Assembly: GCA_035936835.1 (NCBI GenBank) | Contig: DASYVT010000224.1 | Location: forward strand, 1 to 33,343 | From: Candidatus Methylomirabilota bacterium | Lineage (GTDB): Bacteria > Methylomirabilota > Methylomirabilia > Rokubacteriales > CSP1-6 | Length of the DNA: 33,343 bases | Direction of reading: 5' to 3' | Shown: piece after piece, positions 7,240 to 14,624 of the stretch | Numbering within the stretch: position 1 is the stretch's first letter | Layout of the letters: each line of letters starts with the position of its first letter | The notes under the pieces: model-generated | What the model was told of the DNA's origin: nothing | The model's database searches: none | The model's input: the letters and a program-made list of their open reading frames with translations, nothing else | Translations under genes and position numbers: made by a program

Positions 7240-8229
7240 TCATCGGATCACCTGGTCGGCGCGGCCGCTGAGGGACGGCGGCACGGTCAGGCCCATGGCC
7301 TTTGCCGTCTTGAGGTTCAGGACCAGCTCGAAGATCGTCGGCTGCTCGACGGGCATCTCCGCGGGCTTGGCGCCCTTGAGGATCCTCTGCACGTAGCCGG
7401 CCGCGCGGTGATGGATGTCGACAATGCTGGGCCCGTAGGAGACAAGCCCGCCCGCATCCACGAACTCGCGGATCTCGTAGACGGCGACGAGACGGTGTCG
7501 CCCCGCGAAAGCAACAACGCGCGCGCGCTCCGCGACCAGCAACGGGTCGTCGTCAACGAGGAGGGCGCCCGCGCGGCTCGTCCGGATCGCCTCCAGCGCG
7601 GCATCGAGCCGGCCCGCCTCCCGCACGCCGAAGTCCTCGATCTCCACGCGGAGCCTCGGGGCCAGGCGCTTGAGCGAGGCCAGCTCCTCGACGCTGGATG
7701 CGCTGCCGGGGTTCCACAGGTAGGCGATCCGCTTCACCTTGGGGTTGAGCTCCTTGATGAGCTCGAGCCACTTGCCGTTGAAGTCGTCGCCGGTCGCCAG
7801 TGACAGGCCCGTGATGTTCCCGCCCGGGCGCGCGAGGCTCTTGGCGAAACCCGAGCCCACGGGGTCGGTCGAAGTCGAGACGATGGGAATGGTCTTGGTC
7901 GCCTGCTGGGCCGCGTGCGTGACGATGGTGCCCGGCGTGACGAGAAGGTCGAGCTTGAGCGCCACCAGCGCGGCGAAGATGATCGGCAGGCGGTCGGGCC
8001 TGCCGTCGGCGTAGCGGTACTCGATGACGAGGTTCTTCCCCTCGACGTAGCCGAGCTTGGCGAGACCCCGCTTGAGCCCGTCCAGCGTCGTGGCGTCCGA
8101 GCCCGCGGGGCCGAGCCACACGTAGCCGATGCGCGCGATCTTGGCAGGCGTCTCGGCATCCGCCGCCGCGAGAAACGCCGCCAGGCCCAGCAGGAGAGCG
8201 GCCGCGAGCAGGCCGCGCGCGAGGCGCAT
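7240..8229 (-). CDS. ABC transporter substrate-binding protein, PF04392 type
   Basis: A 329-residue exported receptor of the ABC_sub_bind (TrpX-like) family. A signal peptide of about 25 residues ends at AAADA-ETP. Mature landmarks are ARIGYVWLGP, LKRGLAKLGYVEGKNLVIEYR, DLLVTPGT, TIPIVSTSTDPVGSGF, SLARPGGNITGLS and, near the end, GLVSYGPS and PTIFELVLNLKTAKAMGLTV, all characteristic of the family. Members bind tryptophan or other small organic ligands; most are untested. Only three bases separate it from the peroxidase-related gene upstream. No permease or ATPase is adjacent. A second member of the family is the integron cassette gene at 25193. Confidence 0.92.
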   Translation of the reverse strand: MRLARGLLAAALLLGLAAFLAAADAETPAKIARIGYVWLGPAGSDATTLDGLKRGLAKLGYVEGKNLVIEYRYADGRPDRLPIIFAALVALKLDLLVTPGTIVTHAAQQATKTIPIVSTSTDPVGSGFAKSLARPGGNITGLSLATGDDFNGKWLELIKELNPKVKRIAYLWNPGSASSVEELASLKRLAPRLRVEIEDFGVREAGRLDAALEAIRTSRAGALLVDDDPLLVAERARVVAFAGRHRLVAVYEIREFVDAGGLVSYGPSIVDIHHRAAGYVQRILKGAKPAEMPVEQPTIFELVLNLKTAKAMGLTVPPSLSGRADQVIR

Positions 8230-8232
8230 GCC

Positions 8233-8811
8233 CTAGTCGCGCCCCATGGTATGGAACTCGCGGTTGGGCTTCATGTCGGCCAGATTGGCCATGCGGTTGG
8301 ACAGGTTGAAGAAGGCCGCGACGGCGCCGATGTCCCAGATGTCCGAGTCCGTGAAGCCGTGCTCGCGCAGGCGCTCGAAGTCCGCCTGGTCGATCTCCCC
8401 CGACCGCTCCGTCACCTTGACCGCGAAGTCGAGCATGGCGCGCTGGCGCGGCGTGACGTCGGCCGCGCGGTAGTTGGCGCTGATCTGGTCGGCGAGGACG
8501 GGGTTCTTGCTGAGGATGCGGAGCGCCGCGCCGTGGGCCACGGTGCAGTAGGTGCAGTCATTGACGCGACTCACCGCCAGCACAATCATCTCGCGCTCTT
8601 GCCGCGAGAGCCCCGAAGGGCCCTTCATCAGCACGTCGTAGTAGTGGAAGAAGGCGCGGAAGTGCTCCGGCTTGTAGCCGTAGGCCAGGAAGACGTTGGG
8701 CGTGAAGCCCGCCTTGGCGGCGTTGGCCTCGACCACCTTCCGGATGTCTTCCGGAAGCGTCTCGGGCGCGGGCACGGGGAAACGGCTGATCGGCGGCGCG
8801 TTATCGGTCAT
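8233..8811 (-). CDS. Peroxidase-related (AhpD-like, carboxymuconolactone decarboxylase family) enzyme
   Basis: A 192-residue protein of the peroxidase-related branch of the AhpD/CMD superfamily. The redox motif is intact: C86-T-Y-C89 followed by His93 in NDCTYCTVAHG, preceded by LSRQEREMIVLAVSRV. A second half (RQRAMLDFAVKVTERSGEID, then DIWDIGAVAAFFNLSNRMAN) is typical of this branch. These enzymes are thought to act as thiol peroxidases or disulfide reductases. The ATG at 8811 has GAGGAGA upstream. It heads a minus-strand run with the ABC receptor (3-base gap), AtuA and xth. It serves as a cysteine counterpart for the CRY-U protein at 3241. Confidence 0.92.
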   Translation of the reverse strand: MTDNAPPISRFPVPAPETLPEDIRKVVEANAAKAGFTPNVFLAYGYKPEHFRAFFHYYDVLMKGPSGLSRQEREMIVLAVSRVNDCTYCTVAHGAALRILSKNPVLADQISANYRAADVTPRQRAMLDFAVKVTERSGEIDQADFERLREHGFTDSDIWDIGAVAAFFNLSNRMANLADMKPNREFHTMGRD

Positions 8812-8837
8812 CACGGCACTCTCCTCGGAGACGGACA

Positions 8838-8873
8838 GTGAAGCCCCGGTCAATGGTTCGGCCGGGGCTTCAC
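8838..8873 (-). terminator. Stem-loop between the Tim44-like gene and the AhpD-like gene
   Basis: GTGAAGCCCCGG (8838-8849) and CCGGGGCTTCAC (8862-8873) form twelve perfect pairs around a 12-base loop. It follows the Tim44-like stop by about 20 bases and precedes the next start by about 27. No T-run follows on either side, so it may be a weak terminator, an mRNA-end stabiliser or a leader structure. Confidence 0.5.
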
Positions 8874-8894
8874 GATCTCTACGGTAGGCGCGAG

Positions 8895-9827
8895 CTAGGC
8901 CTGCTGGATGGCGCTGAGCCTCCAGGCATTGGGTCCGACGGGCCGCACGAAGGTCCAGAACTCCTCGAACTTCACGGGCTCGGTGCGGCTGCCCTCCACG
9001 ACCTGCCCGGAGCGCTCGTCGACCGTGTAGTCGAGGAGGCTCGCCAGGAAGTGGGCCGTGACGTAGTCCTGGCCGCTCTCCTGCCAGGCCTCGGTGACGG
9101 TAACCGAGCGCACCGCGATGCTGTCGAGCCGGTTGATCCGTCCCTGGCCGCGGAGACGGTCGCAGTCCTTCTGGAGTATGTCGGCCATCTCCGGGGTGAT
9201 CGAGGCCGACGCCTGGCTCATGTCCCGCGCCATCCACGCCGCCTGCACGCGGAAGAAAGTATCAGAGGCGGTGTCGCTGAAGCGCGCGGGGTCGAAGCCA
9301 GCGTCCATCTGACGGATGTGGCTCACGCCGCGATCGAGGTCGCTCGGGCCCGTATCCACGGCCTGCGCTTGGTACATCTGGGGCTGGCCCTGCGGTTGAC
9401 CTCCGCCATAGCCCTGGCCGTAGCTCGGCACGGGCTCGGTCGCTGCCCGGCGGTTCTTCATCATCCTGTAGAGGAGGAAGATACCGCCGCCGATCAGCAG
9501 GATCTCCATGAGGCCGATGCCGCCGCCCATACCGCCCATGCCGCCGCCGAAGAGCATGCTGCCGAGGAGCCCGCCGAGCGCGAAGCCGGCCAGACCGCCC
9601 ATGAGGGCCCCGCCCCAACCCGAGCGCTGCGGCTGGGGTTGCTGGACCGACGAGGGCGGAGTGGAAGGCTGGGTCGGTGTCGCGGGACTGGTGGGGGACG
9701 AGTAGCTGCGCGAGCCGCGGCTGCCGCCCGAGCTGCCGCTGCCGGCTCTGGCCCACGCGTCGGTGACGAGCAAGAGCGGAGCGAGCGCGACGACCACAAG
9801 GCACGCAATCGCGAAGAATCGCTTCAT
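8895..9827 (-). CDS. Tim44-like domain protein, exported/membrane-anchored
   Basis: A 310-residue protein. A signal peptide (KRFFAIACLVVVALAPLLL) is followed by a Gly/Ser/Pro/Gln-rich stretch to about residue 72, a Gly-rich hydrophobic hairpin (GGALMGGLAGFALGGLLGS, then GLMEILLIGGGIFLLYRMM), another Gln/Gly-rich linker, and from about residue 170 a Tim44-like domain (FDPARFSDTASDTFFRVQAA to EEFWTFVRPVG). The same arrangement is common in bacterial Tim44-domain proteins of unknown function. ATG at 9827 lies downstream of GGGGGAAAA, inside a C-run/G-run leader described separately. A promoter with TTGACA and TATACT lies further upstream. Confidence 0.85.
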   Translation of the reverse strand: MKRFFAIACLVVVALAPLLLVTDAWARAGSGSSGGSRGSRSYSSPTSPATPTQPSTPPSSVQQPQPQRSGWGGALMGGLAGFALGGLLGSMLFGGGMGGMGGGIGLMEILLIGGGIFLLYRMMKNRRAATEPVPSYGQGYGGGQPQGQPQMYQAQAVDTGPSDLDRGVSHIRQMDAGFDPARFSDTASDTFFRVQAAWMARDMSQASASITPEMADILQKDCDRLRGQGRINRLDSIAVRSVTVTEAWQESGQDYVTAHFLASLLDYTVDERSGQVVEGSRTEPVKFEEFWTFVRPVGPNAWRLSAIQQA

Positions 9828-9835
9828 TGAGTTTT

Positions 9836-9857
9836 CCCCCTTTGGGGGTTTCCCCCC
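9836..9857 (-). promoter_or_regulatory. Alternating G/C-run leader that can hide the Tim44-like ribosome site
   Basis: On the transcribed strand the leader reads GGGGGG, AAA, CCCCC, AAA, GGGGG and then AAAACTCA before the ATG. The middle C-run can pair either with the upstream G-run (ribosome site free) or with the downstream G-run, which is the only purine-rich ribosome-binding candidate (site hidden). The two hairpins exclude one another. Regulation is inferred. Confidence 0.35.
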
Positions 9858-9896
9858 TTGGGCCCCGGTCTCGTTCAGCCCCGGCGCCACGGCCAC

Positions 9897-9928
9897 AGTA
9901 TAGACGATGACCGGGAGCCCGGTGTCAA
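9897..9928 (-). promoter_or_regulatory. Promoter of the Tim44-like gene
   Basis: Minus strand: perfect TTGACA (9928-9923) and TATACT (9902-9897) with a long 20-base spacer. The -35 overlaps the stop codon of the tsaC-like gene. The leader to the ATG at 9827 is about 65 bases. The spacer is longer than the usual 16-18, so strength is uncertain. Confidence 0.5.
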
Positions 9929-10914
9929 GAGGCTGCCCGGCGCAGCCTGTCCATGATGGTAAGGCCGAGGCCTCCCTGGGGGACAGCCTCGACGAAGATG
10001 CCCTCGACTCCGGTCGAATCGAGCTCTCGGAGGACCGCAAAGAGGTCACGCGCATAGGCTTCGAGGTCGCCCGGCATGGTCCTCACCAGGAGCCCCGGGC
10101 GATCGAGGGAGACGGGGCGCTGGGCCATCAGGGCCACGGGCCTGCCGGCCTCGATCCAGGGGGCGACCATCCGCTCCCCGGCCCCCGCCTCGATGACGAT
10201 GACCTGGGCGCGGGGGGCATAGTGGCGGTAGCGGAGCCCGGGTGAGCGCCCCGCGACCTCCTCGTCGTCACCCTTGAGCACGGCAACCTCGCCGAGGCAG
10301 TCCCTCAGCTGCTCCAGCGTCACGCCGCCGGGTCTCAGCAGCATGGGCGGCTCAGTGGTCATGTCGAGGACGGTCGATTCCACGCCGACCGAGGTCGGCC
10401 CGCCGTCCAGGATCAGCTCGATGCGGCCGTCGAGGTCTTCCCGCACATGCTCGGCGCGAGTCGGGCTCGGCCGCCCCGAGCGGTTGGCCGAGGGCGCGGC
10501 GATGGGGCGGTCGCTGGCCTCGATCAGCGCGCGCGCCACGGGGTGGGACGGCACGCGCGCGGCCACTGTGTCGAGGCCACCGGTGGTGATGAGCGGCACC
10601 GCACCGGCGCGCGGCAGGACGAGGGTCAGGGGCCCGGGCCAGAAGCGCGCGGCGGCATCCCGCGCGCGCGGCGGGACGCGCGCCGCCACGCTCTCGAGCG
10701 CGGCCGCGTCCGCCAGGTGGACGATCAACGGGTTGCCCCGCGGCCGCTCCTTGGCTTCGAAGATGCGCGCGACCGCGGAGTCGGAGAGCGCGTCGGCGCC
10801 GAGCCCATAAACCGTCTCGGTCGGGAAGGCGACGAGCCCACCCGCGCGGATCACCTCCGACCCGCGCCGGACTCCCAACTCATCGGCCTTGAGAAAGAAG
10901 GTGCGCATGGACAT
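9925..10914 (-). CDS. L-threonylcarbamoyladenylate synthase (Sua5/YrdC/YwlC type)
   Basis: A 329-residue Sua5-type enzyme that makes threonylcarbamoyl-AMP from threonine, bicarbonate and ATP for the t6A37 modification of tRNAs. The YrdC-like domain spans about residues 10-195: GGLVAFPTETVYGLGADALS, the KERPRGNPLIVH nucleotide/threonine site, FWPGPLTLVL, VAARVPSHPVARAL, and PIAAPSANRSGRPSPT. The C-terminal Sua5 domain follows (RSPGLRYRHYAPRAQVIV onward), so this is the long form. Two starts are possible: ATG 10914 (chosen) or ATG 10908, two codons inside; neither has a clear ribosome site. The last 70 residues are slightly shorter than in many Sua5 proteins. Confidence 0.93.
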   Translation of the reverse strand: MSMRTFFLKADELGVRRGSEVIRAGGLVAFPTETVYGLGADALSDSAVARIFEAKERPRGNPLIVHLADAAALESVAARVPPRARDAAARFWPGPLTLVLPRAGAVPLITTGGLDTVAARVPSHPVARALIEASDRPIAAPSANRSGRPSPTRAEHVREDLDGRIELILDGGPTSVGVESTVLDMTTEPPMLLRPGGVTLEQLRDCLGEVAVLKGDDEEVAGRSPGLRYRHYAPRAQVIVIEAGAGERMVAPWIEAGRPVALMAQRPVSLDRPGLLVRTMPGDLEAYARDLFAVLRELDSTGVEGIFVEAVPQGGLGLTIMDRLRRAAS

Positions 10915-10959
10915 GGAGGCCGACCCTACCGGAGAGAGGCCCTGGAGGCAAGCTACCGC

Positions 10960-10989
10960 TTGACAGCGTCGGCGCCGCCCAACTAGCGT
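10960..10989 (+). promoter_or_regulatory. Promoter of the ComEA-like gene
   Basis: Perfect TTGACA at 10960-10965 and TAGCGT at 10984-10989 with an 18-base spacer. The start codon at 11046 lies about 50 bases beyond the expected transcription start, with GGAGG in the leader. The nearby TTTAAAT (around 11008) is an alternative -10 with no good -35. Confidence 0.5.
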
Positions 10990-11045
10990 GCGTAGCAAGC
11001 CAAGCGTTTAAATCAAGCCACGCGTCAACATCATGGAGGATACAC

Positions 11046-11390
11046 ATGACCAACCGACTGATCGCCGTACTCGCGGCCCTGCTGCTGGCCGCCTCTCTCG
11101 CGACCGCCCCCGACGCCTACGCCCAGGCCAAGAAGGATGCCCCGGCGGCGGCCGCCAAGGCCGATGCGAAGAAGTCCGACTCCAAGAAGGCGCTGTTGGA
11201 CCTCAACACGGCCTCCGTAGACGAGCTCAAGACCCTGCCGGGGATCGGGGAGGCCTACTCGAAGAAGATCATCGACAACCGCCCGTACCAGCGAAAGGAC
11301 CAGCTGGTCTCGAAGAAGATCATCCCGGAGCAGACCTACCAGGGCATCAAGGACCAGATCATCGCCAAGCAGGCCGCGGCGAAGAAGTAG
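11046..11390 (+). CDS. Exported helix-hairpin-helix (ComEA-like) protein
   Basis: A 114-residue protein. A signal peptide of about 26 residues ends at AYA-QA; then comes a Lys/Ala-rich linker (KKDAPAAAAKADAKKSDSKK), followed by a helix-hairpin-helix domain at about 50-108: LLDLNTASVDELKTLPGIGE and YSKKIIDNRPYQRKDQL, ending in a basic tail. ComEA binds incoming DNA during natural transformation; single-HhH exported proteins of this size are common and their role is usually unproven. The ATG has GGAGG upstream. A long stem-loop follows, separating it from the ARPP-1 gene. With an integron relic in the same window a DNA-uptake role is tempting, but no other competence gene is present. Confidence 0.88.
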   Translation: MTNRLIAVLAALLLAASLATAPDAYAQAKKDAPAAAAKADAKKSDSKKALLDLNTASVDELKTLPGIGEAYSKKIIDNRPYQRKDQLVSKKIIPEQTYQGIKDQIIAKQAAAKK

Positions 11391-11410
11391 GGCGCGCCGC
11401 CGGAACTTTC

Positions 11411-11464
11411 CCCTCCCCGCCCGGTCTAAGCGGGTAAATGCCCGGCTTGACCGGGCGGGGAGGG
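11411..11464 (+). terminator. 16-bp perfect stem-loop, possible terminator that also covers the next ribosome site
   Basis: CCCTCCCCGCCCGGTC (11411-11426) pairs perfectly with its complement at 11449-11464. The loop contains a smaller stem (CGGG at 11431-11434 with CCCG at 11441-11444). The 3' arm carries GGGGAGGG, the only ribosome-binding sequence for the ARPP-1 gene, whose ATG is four bases further on. It can therefore end ComEA transcripts or hold the next gene's ribosome site closed. There is no T-run. Confidence 0.6.
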
Positions 11465-11467
11465 AAC

Positions 11468-12517
11468 ATGGACAAGAACCGTCGGCAGTTCCTGCTTGGA
11501 TGTGGTGCGGGCGCGCTAGGAGCCCTAACAATCCCGGCGCTGGCCTGGGCGGAAGGCCGGCTGAGGGTGCTCGGCGAGCCGGTCGACGTCGAGCGGCCCG
11601 CGCTCGGCGGCCAGGTCAGCCAGGATTTCCAGCGCTGGATGGGCGCGGTGCGCGTGGGCCAGGCCGCGGCCCACGGCGGCCTCCTGGTCTTCTGGCTCAA
11701 CGCCAAGGAGCAGGCGCCCGCGCTCGAGGTCGCTACGCTCGACGAGGCGCGCAAATCCGGCGCGCTCCTGATCACCGAGCGCGACCAGGCGACGGTGCCC
11801 GAGCTCGTCGTCGAGAACCGCGGCAAGACACATGTCCTGCTCCTGGCGGGCGAGATCCTGATCGGCGGCAAGCAGAACCGCGTACTGCGCGAGGACATCC
11901 TGCTGCCGCCGTGGAGTGGCCCGCGCGCGATCGGCGTCTTCTGCGTCGAGCAGGGGCGCTGGAACGAAGGCCGCAAGGACTTCGAGAGCAAGGGCAGCTT
12001 CGCCCAGCCCGCGCTGCGCTCGAAGCTCATGGAGCGCCCGGACCAGGGCCGCGTCTGGGACAGCGTGGCCAGGTCGGCCCGCGCGGCGGAGGTGCCGGCC
12101 TCGCCCACCGGCAGCTACCAGGCCATCTATGAGGACGGCAAGGTCCAGGCGCACCTAGGCGAGGTCGAGCGCGGGCTGCCCCTTCGCGCGCCGGCTCTCG
12201 CCCACGGCGCCGCCGTGTTCGCCGGGACCTCGCTCCTGGGCCTCGACTTCTTCCACGCCCCGTCGCTCTTCGGGCGCGAGTGGCCCAAGCTCCTGCGCGC
12301 GCACGCTGTCGAGGCCTACCGGCGCCCGCCGACGCCCGACACGCTCGAGTCGAAGCTCCGCGCTCACGTGGAAGCCACGATCGACCAGGCCGCGAAGGTC
12401 GAGGGCACGCTCCGGGGCAATGCGGGAGTGGGCCGGCTCTTCGAATTCCGCTTGGCGGCAGGCCGCGGCGCGGCCCTCGTCTCCGAGAAACGCACGATCC
12501 ACACCGCTATTCTTTAG
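11468..12517 (+). CDS. Tat-exported ARPP-1 domain protein
   Basis: A 349-residue protein starting [20 protein letters not shown], a twin-arginine signal (NRRQFL) with a cut near AWA-EG. The rest matches the ARPP-1 domain (DUF6569): [56 protein letters not shown], and [10 protein letters not shown]. The domain often occurs with phosphatase-type partners; its activity is unknown. A Cys in the signal region (LLGCGAG) could make it a lipoprotein instead. ATG 11468 is chosen over upstream codons because it opens the Tat signal and has GGGGAGGG before it. Its stop overlaps the convergent FKBP gene by four bases. Confidence 0.82.
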   Translation: MDKNRRQFLLGCGAGALGALTIPALAWAEGRLRVLGEPVDVERPALGGQVSQDFQRWMGAVRVGQAAAHGGLLVFWLNAKEQAPALEVATLDEARKSGALLITERDQATVPELVVENRGKTHVLLLAGEILIGGKQNRVLREDILLPPWSGPRAIGVFCVEQGRWNEGRKDFESKGSFAQPALRSKLMERPDQGRVWDSVARSARAAEVPASPTGSYQAIYEDGKVQAHLGEVERGLPLRAPALAHGAAVFAGTSLLGLDFFHAPSLFGREWPKLLRAHAVEAYRRPPTPDTLESKLRAHVEATIDQAAKVEGTLRGNAGVGRLFEFRLAAGRGAALVSEKRTIHTAIL

Positions 12518-12870
12518 GCGGAGTCAACTCCGAGGAGTTCGACTTCGAAGATGAGCGTGGCGCCGGGCGGGATGACGCCGCCCGCGCCGCGCTCGCCGTA
12601 GCCCAGGTGCGCGGGGATGATGAGCTTGCGCTTGCCGCCCACCTTCATCGTGCCCACGCCCTCGTCCCAGCCCTTGATCACGCGACCCTTGCCGACGGGG
12701 AATGCGAACGGCTCGCCGCGGTCCACCGAGCTGTCGAACTTCTGGCCGCTCTTGAGCCACCCCGTGTAGTGCACGCTGACCGTGTCGCCCTCCTTGGGCC
12801 GTGCCCCCGTGCCTTCGGCGATCTCGACGTACTCGAGCCCGCTGGCCGTCTGGATAACCTTCTCGTCCAT
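12514..12870 (-). CDS. FKBP-type peptidyl-prolyl cis-trans isomerase
   Basis: A 118-residue single-domain FKBP without a signal peptide, so cytoplasmic. The whole fold is visible: [58 protein letters not shown], then [16 protein letters not shown] and [14 protein letters not shown]. The active-site residues of FKBP12 (Tyr in VHYTG, Phe and Asp in FDSS, Trp in KGWDEG, Tyr in LGYGERG, Phe in IFEVEL) are all present. ATG 12870 is preceded by GGAGG. It diverges from the CPXCG mini-protein across 47 bases. Confidence 0.96.
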   Translation of the reverse strand: MDEKVIQTASGLEYVEIAEGTGARPKEGDTVSVHYTGWLKSGQKFDSSVDRGEPFAFPVGKGRVIKGWDEGVGTMKVGGKRKLIIPAHLGYGERGAGGVIPPGATLIFEVELLGVDSA

Positions 12871-12917
12871 GGTCGGGAGTGCCTCCTGGCCGGCATCATA
12901 GCGCGTAGAATGGGAAC

Positions 12918-13094
12918 GTGACTTACAGTTGCGCGTTCTGCGGCGAGGACAACGAGGTCCTCGCGGACCCGAGCGGCGCCCGCCGTCAGACCTTCACCGA
13001 GGACTGTACCGTGTGCTGCCGGCCGAACCTGATCACGCTCGTTTTCGATGGGGACGACGTCCGCCTCGATGTGGTCCAGGAGTACGAGGCGTGA
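12918..13094 (+). CDS. CPXCG-type cysteine-rich small protein
   Basis: A 58-residue protein too short for most gene callers: GTG, then [20 protein letters not shown], a middle with RRQTFTEDC, and [17 protein letters not shown] to the end. Two Cys pairs (C-A-F-C-G-E and C-T-V-C-C-R-P) separated by about 23 residues match the Cys_rich_CPXG family (PF14255), a zinc-ribbon-like protein of unknown function found widely in Proteobacteria; the usual first motif is CPYCG, here CAFCG. The GTG at 12918 follows TAGAAT by six bases, suggesting a leaderless message. It ends 21 bases before the convergent gene at 13116. Confidence 0.8.
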   Translation: MTYSCAFCGEDNEVLADPSGARRQTFTEDCTVCCRPNLITLVFDGDDVRLDVVQEYEA

Positions 13095-13115
13095 GAGCGC
13101 CGCGGCGAGGCGGCC

Positions 13116-13754
13116 TCAGCGAGTGCGGCGGCCGACCAGCGCAGCCTCCAGCGAGCGGCGGTCCGCGCGCGTGAGAGCGCGCGCCATGGCGGGCGTCAGC
13201 AACTTCGTGTGCGGGATGTCGACCAGGTGCTCCGGGATCCACCACAGCGCAGCCTCCGACGTCATCCAGCCCGGGTGCATCCGGTCGAATCGCGCGAGGT
13301 TGACCGGGCGTGAGAACGTGCGGAGCGTCCGCCTCCCCCGCAGGTCGACGTAGCCCTCGAAGTAGCTCATCGCCAGCTCCCGGAGACCCCGGTACACGGG
13401 CTCGCGGTAGCGCAGCCCCGAGTAGTTCGACTTGGCGACGGCACCCCAGCTGCCGTGCTGGCTGAAGACGGCGATGACGTGGTCGGTGTCGTCCGGGACG
13501 GATTCGAAATCAAGGAGCAGCGGCGGGTAGCCCAGCACTCGGAGCGCCGCGGCCCCGAAGATGGCGCCCTCGAGGCAGTGCGCCGTGCGCTCGCGCAGCA
13601 CGCGGCCCGGGGACCACGCCGTGTCCGCGAGGTGGTACGGCATGGAGTCGAGCAGGTCCTGCACGCCGCTCGGGGTCTTGAGCCCGCGGAGGATCCGGAG
13701 CTCGGGCGGCGTGAACCCCAGAAACTTCTTCGCGACGCCGTGCGCCGCGCTCAA
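13116..13754 (-). CDS. Uncharacterised protein with transglutaminase-like Cys-His arrangement
   Basis: A 212-residue protein. The start is TTG at 13754, whose TTGA overlaps the stop of the gene before it; no ATG or GTG gives a sensible alternative. Landmarks: KKFLGFTPPELRILRGLKTP, LLDSMPYHLADTAWSPGRVL, RTAHCLEGAIFGAAALRVLG, DDTDHVIAVFSQHGSWGAVA, KSNYSGLRYREPVYR. The order RTAHCLEGA, then a DHVI strand about 45 residues later, looks like the Cys and His of a transglutaminase/papain-like fold, but the match is by eye and the catalytic Asp is not certain. It is coupled to the gene at 13751. Confidence 0.62.
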   Translation of the reverse strand: MSAAHGVAKKFLGFTPPELRILRGLKTPSGVQDLLDSMPYHLADTAWSPGRVLRERTAHCLEGAIFGAAALRVLGYPPLLLDFESVPDDTDHVIAVFSQHGSWGAVAKSNYSGLRYREPVYRGLRELAMSYFEGYVDLRGRRTLRTFSRPVNLARFDRMHPGWMTSEAALWWIPEHLVDIPHTKLLTPAMARALTRADRRSLEAALVGRRTR

Positions 13755-14320
13755 TGGGTCACCGGAGGCTCGGCGTGGGCCGGGGGCGGCTCGCCGGGTA
13801 TACCCGTGAACCGCTCCCGCAGCGTCATCCAGAGCTCGAGCCGCGACCAGGCCGCCTCGGCGACGTAGCGCTGGCGGGCGGGATCGATCCACGGGTTGGG
13901 GAAGAACACCGTCAGCATCTGCTCGCCCCGCCCGTTCCACATCCGGAAACCCCAGGAACTCGCGCGGCCGCCGCGGTCGAGGTTGCGGAAGAAGGCCGCG
14001 CGCGCGCACCGGCGCCACTCGGCAAGCGCGGGAGGCGTCGGCAAGCTCGAGCTTCCGCGGTGAGGGCCGATGCATAGGTGGAAGTGCCAGGACTCGCTGC
14101 CGCCCACCTGCACCGTCGCGTAGCCGTCGAGGAGCGAGATCATGGGCTTCTCGCCGAAGCGCCCCTCGAACACGGCGCCCTCGATGCAGGGGCCGAAGAT
14201 CACGTCCCGCCAGTGCGCCTCGAACATCTCCCGGAGGAGCGCCAGCAGCGCGGGCTCCGAGCACTCGACGTCGAAGTACTCGGTGCGCGTGCCGTCGAGG
14301 TTGGCCTGCGCTGACGTCAT
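13751..14320 (-). CDS. Uncharacterised protein with a W-H-F-H...H motif
   Basis: A 189-residue soluble protein I do not recognise as a named family. Landmarks are YFDVECSEPALLALLREMFE, VIFGPCIEGAVFEGRFGEKP, GSESWHFHLCIGPHRG at about 80-95, and RMWNGRGEQMLTVFFPNPWI. The His-x-His-x5-His cluster could bind a metal. ATG 14320 is preferred (GAGG six bases upstream) over the GTG at 14332. Its TGA overlaps the TTG of the following gene, so the two proteins are probably made together and may act as a pair. Confidence 0.68.
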   Translation of the reverse strand: MTSAQANLDGTRTEYFDVECSEPALLALLREMFEAHWRDVIFGPCIEGAVFEGRFGEKPMISLLDGYATVQVGGSESWHFHLCIGPHRGSSSLPTPPALAEWRRCARAAFFRNLDRGGRASSWGFRMWNGRGEQMLTVFFPNPWIDPARQRYVAEAAWSRLELWMTLRERFTGIPGEPPPAHAEPPVTH

Positions 14321-14336
14321 GGGCGGCCTCACCGGG

Positions 14337-14494
14337 CTACGGCATGAGGCCCGGCAGCGACGGGAACAGGTCGGACCCGCCGAAGCCGCGCCTCACCGGG
14401 ACGTGATCTTCGCGAGCGTGTCCTCCTGGGCGGCCACCAATGAGGGGACCGCCAGCAGCAACGCGAGGGCGGTCGCGGTCAGCAGTCGTCGCAT
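14337..14494 (-). pseudogene. Remnant of an exported solute-receptor gene (signal peptide micro-ORF plus tail)
   Basis: ATG 14494, with GCAGGAGG upstream, encodes only 33 residues: a complete signal peptide, RRLLTATALALLLAVPSLVA, then AQEDTLAKITSR and a TGA at 14395-14393. DTLAKITSR is how many family-3 amino-acid ABC receptors begin after the signal cut (usually followed by GxLVVGV). In another frame right after the stop comes RGFGGSDLFPSLPGLMP and a stop at 14337, which looks like an orphan C-terminal tail. The simplest reading is a gene that lost its middle by deletion, leaving start and end. Alternatively a short secreted peptide is still made. The 130 bases upstream to 14625 hold nothing else I can support. 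Confidence 0.5.
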
Positions 14495-14624
14495 GGAGAT
14501 GCCTCCTGCTCGGGTAGACCGTTCACAGCGGATCATGCAGAGCCCCTTTCACGACGACGAGGTGGAAGACGAACGCACCGTAGCACCTTTGCGGGGCGAG
14601 GCGCAACCGCGCCGGCCCGTGCCG

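Noticed and set aside
14393-14395. TGA in the signal-peptide micro-ORF as another selenocysteine codon
   Set aside because: There is no Cys/redox motif around it, the frame beyond has no protein character, and the better match to a receptor tail is in a different frame.
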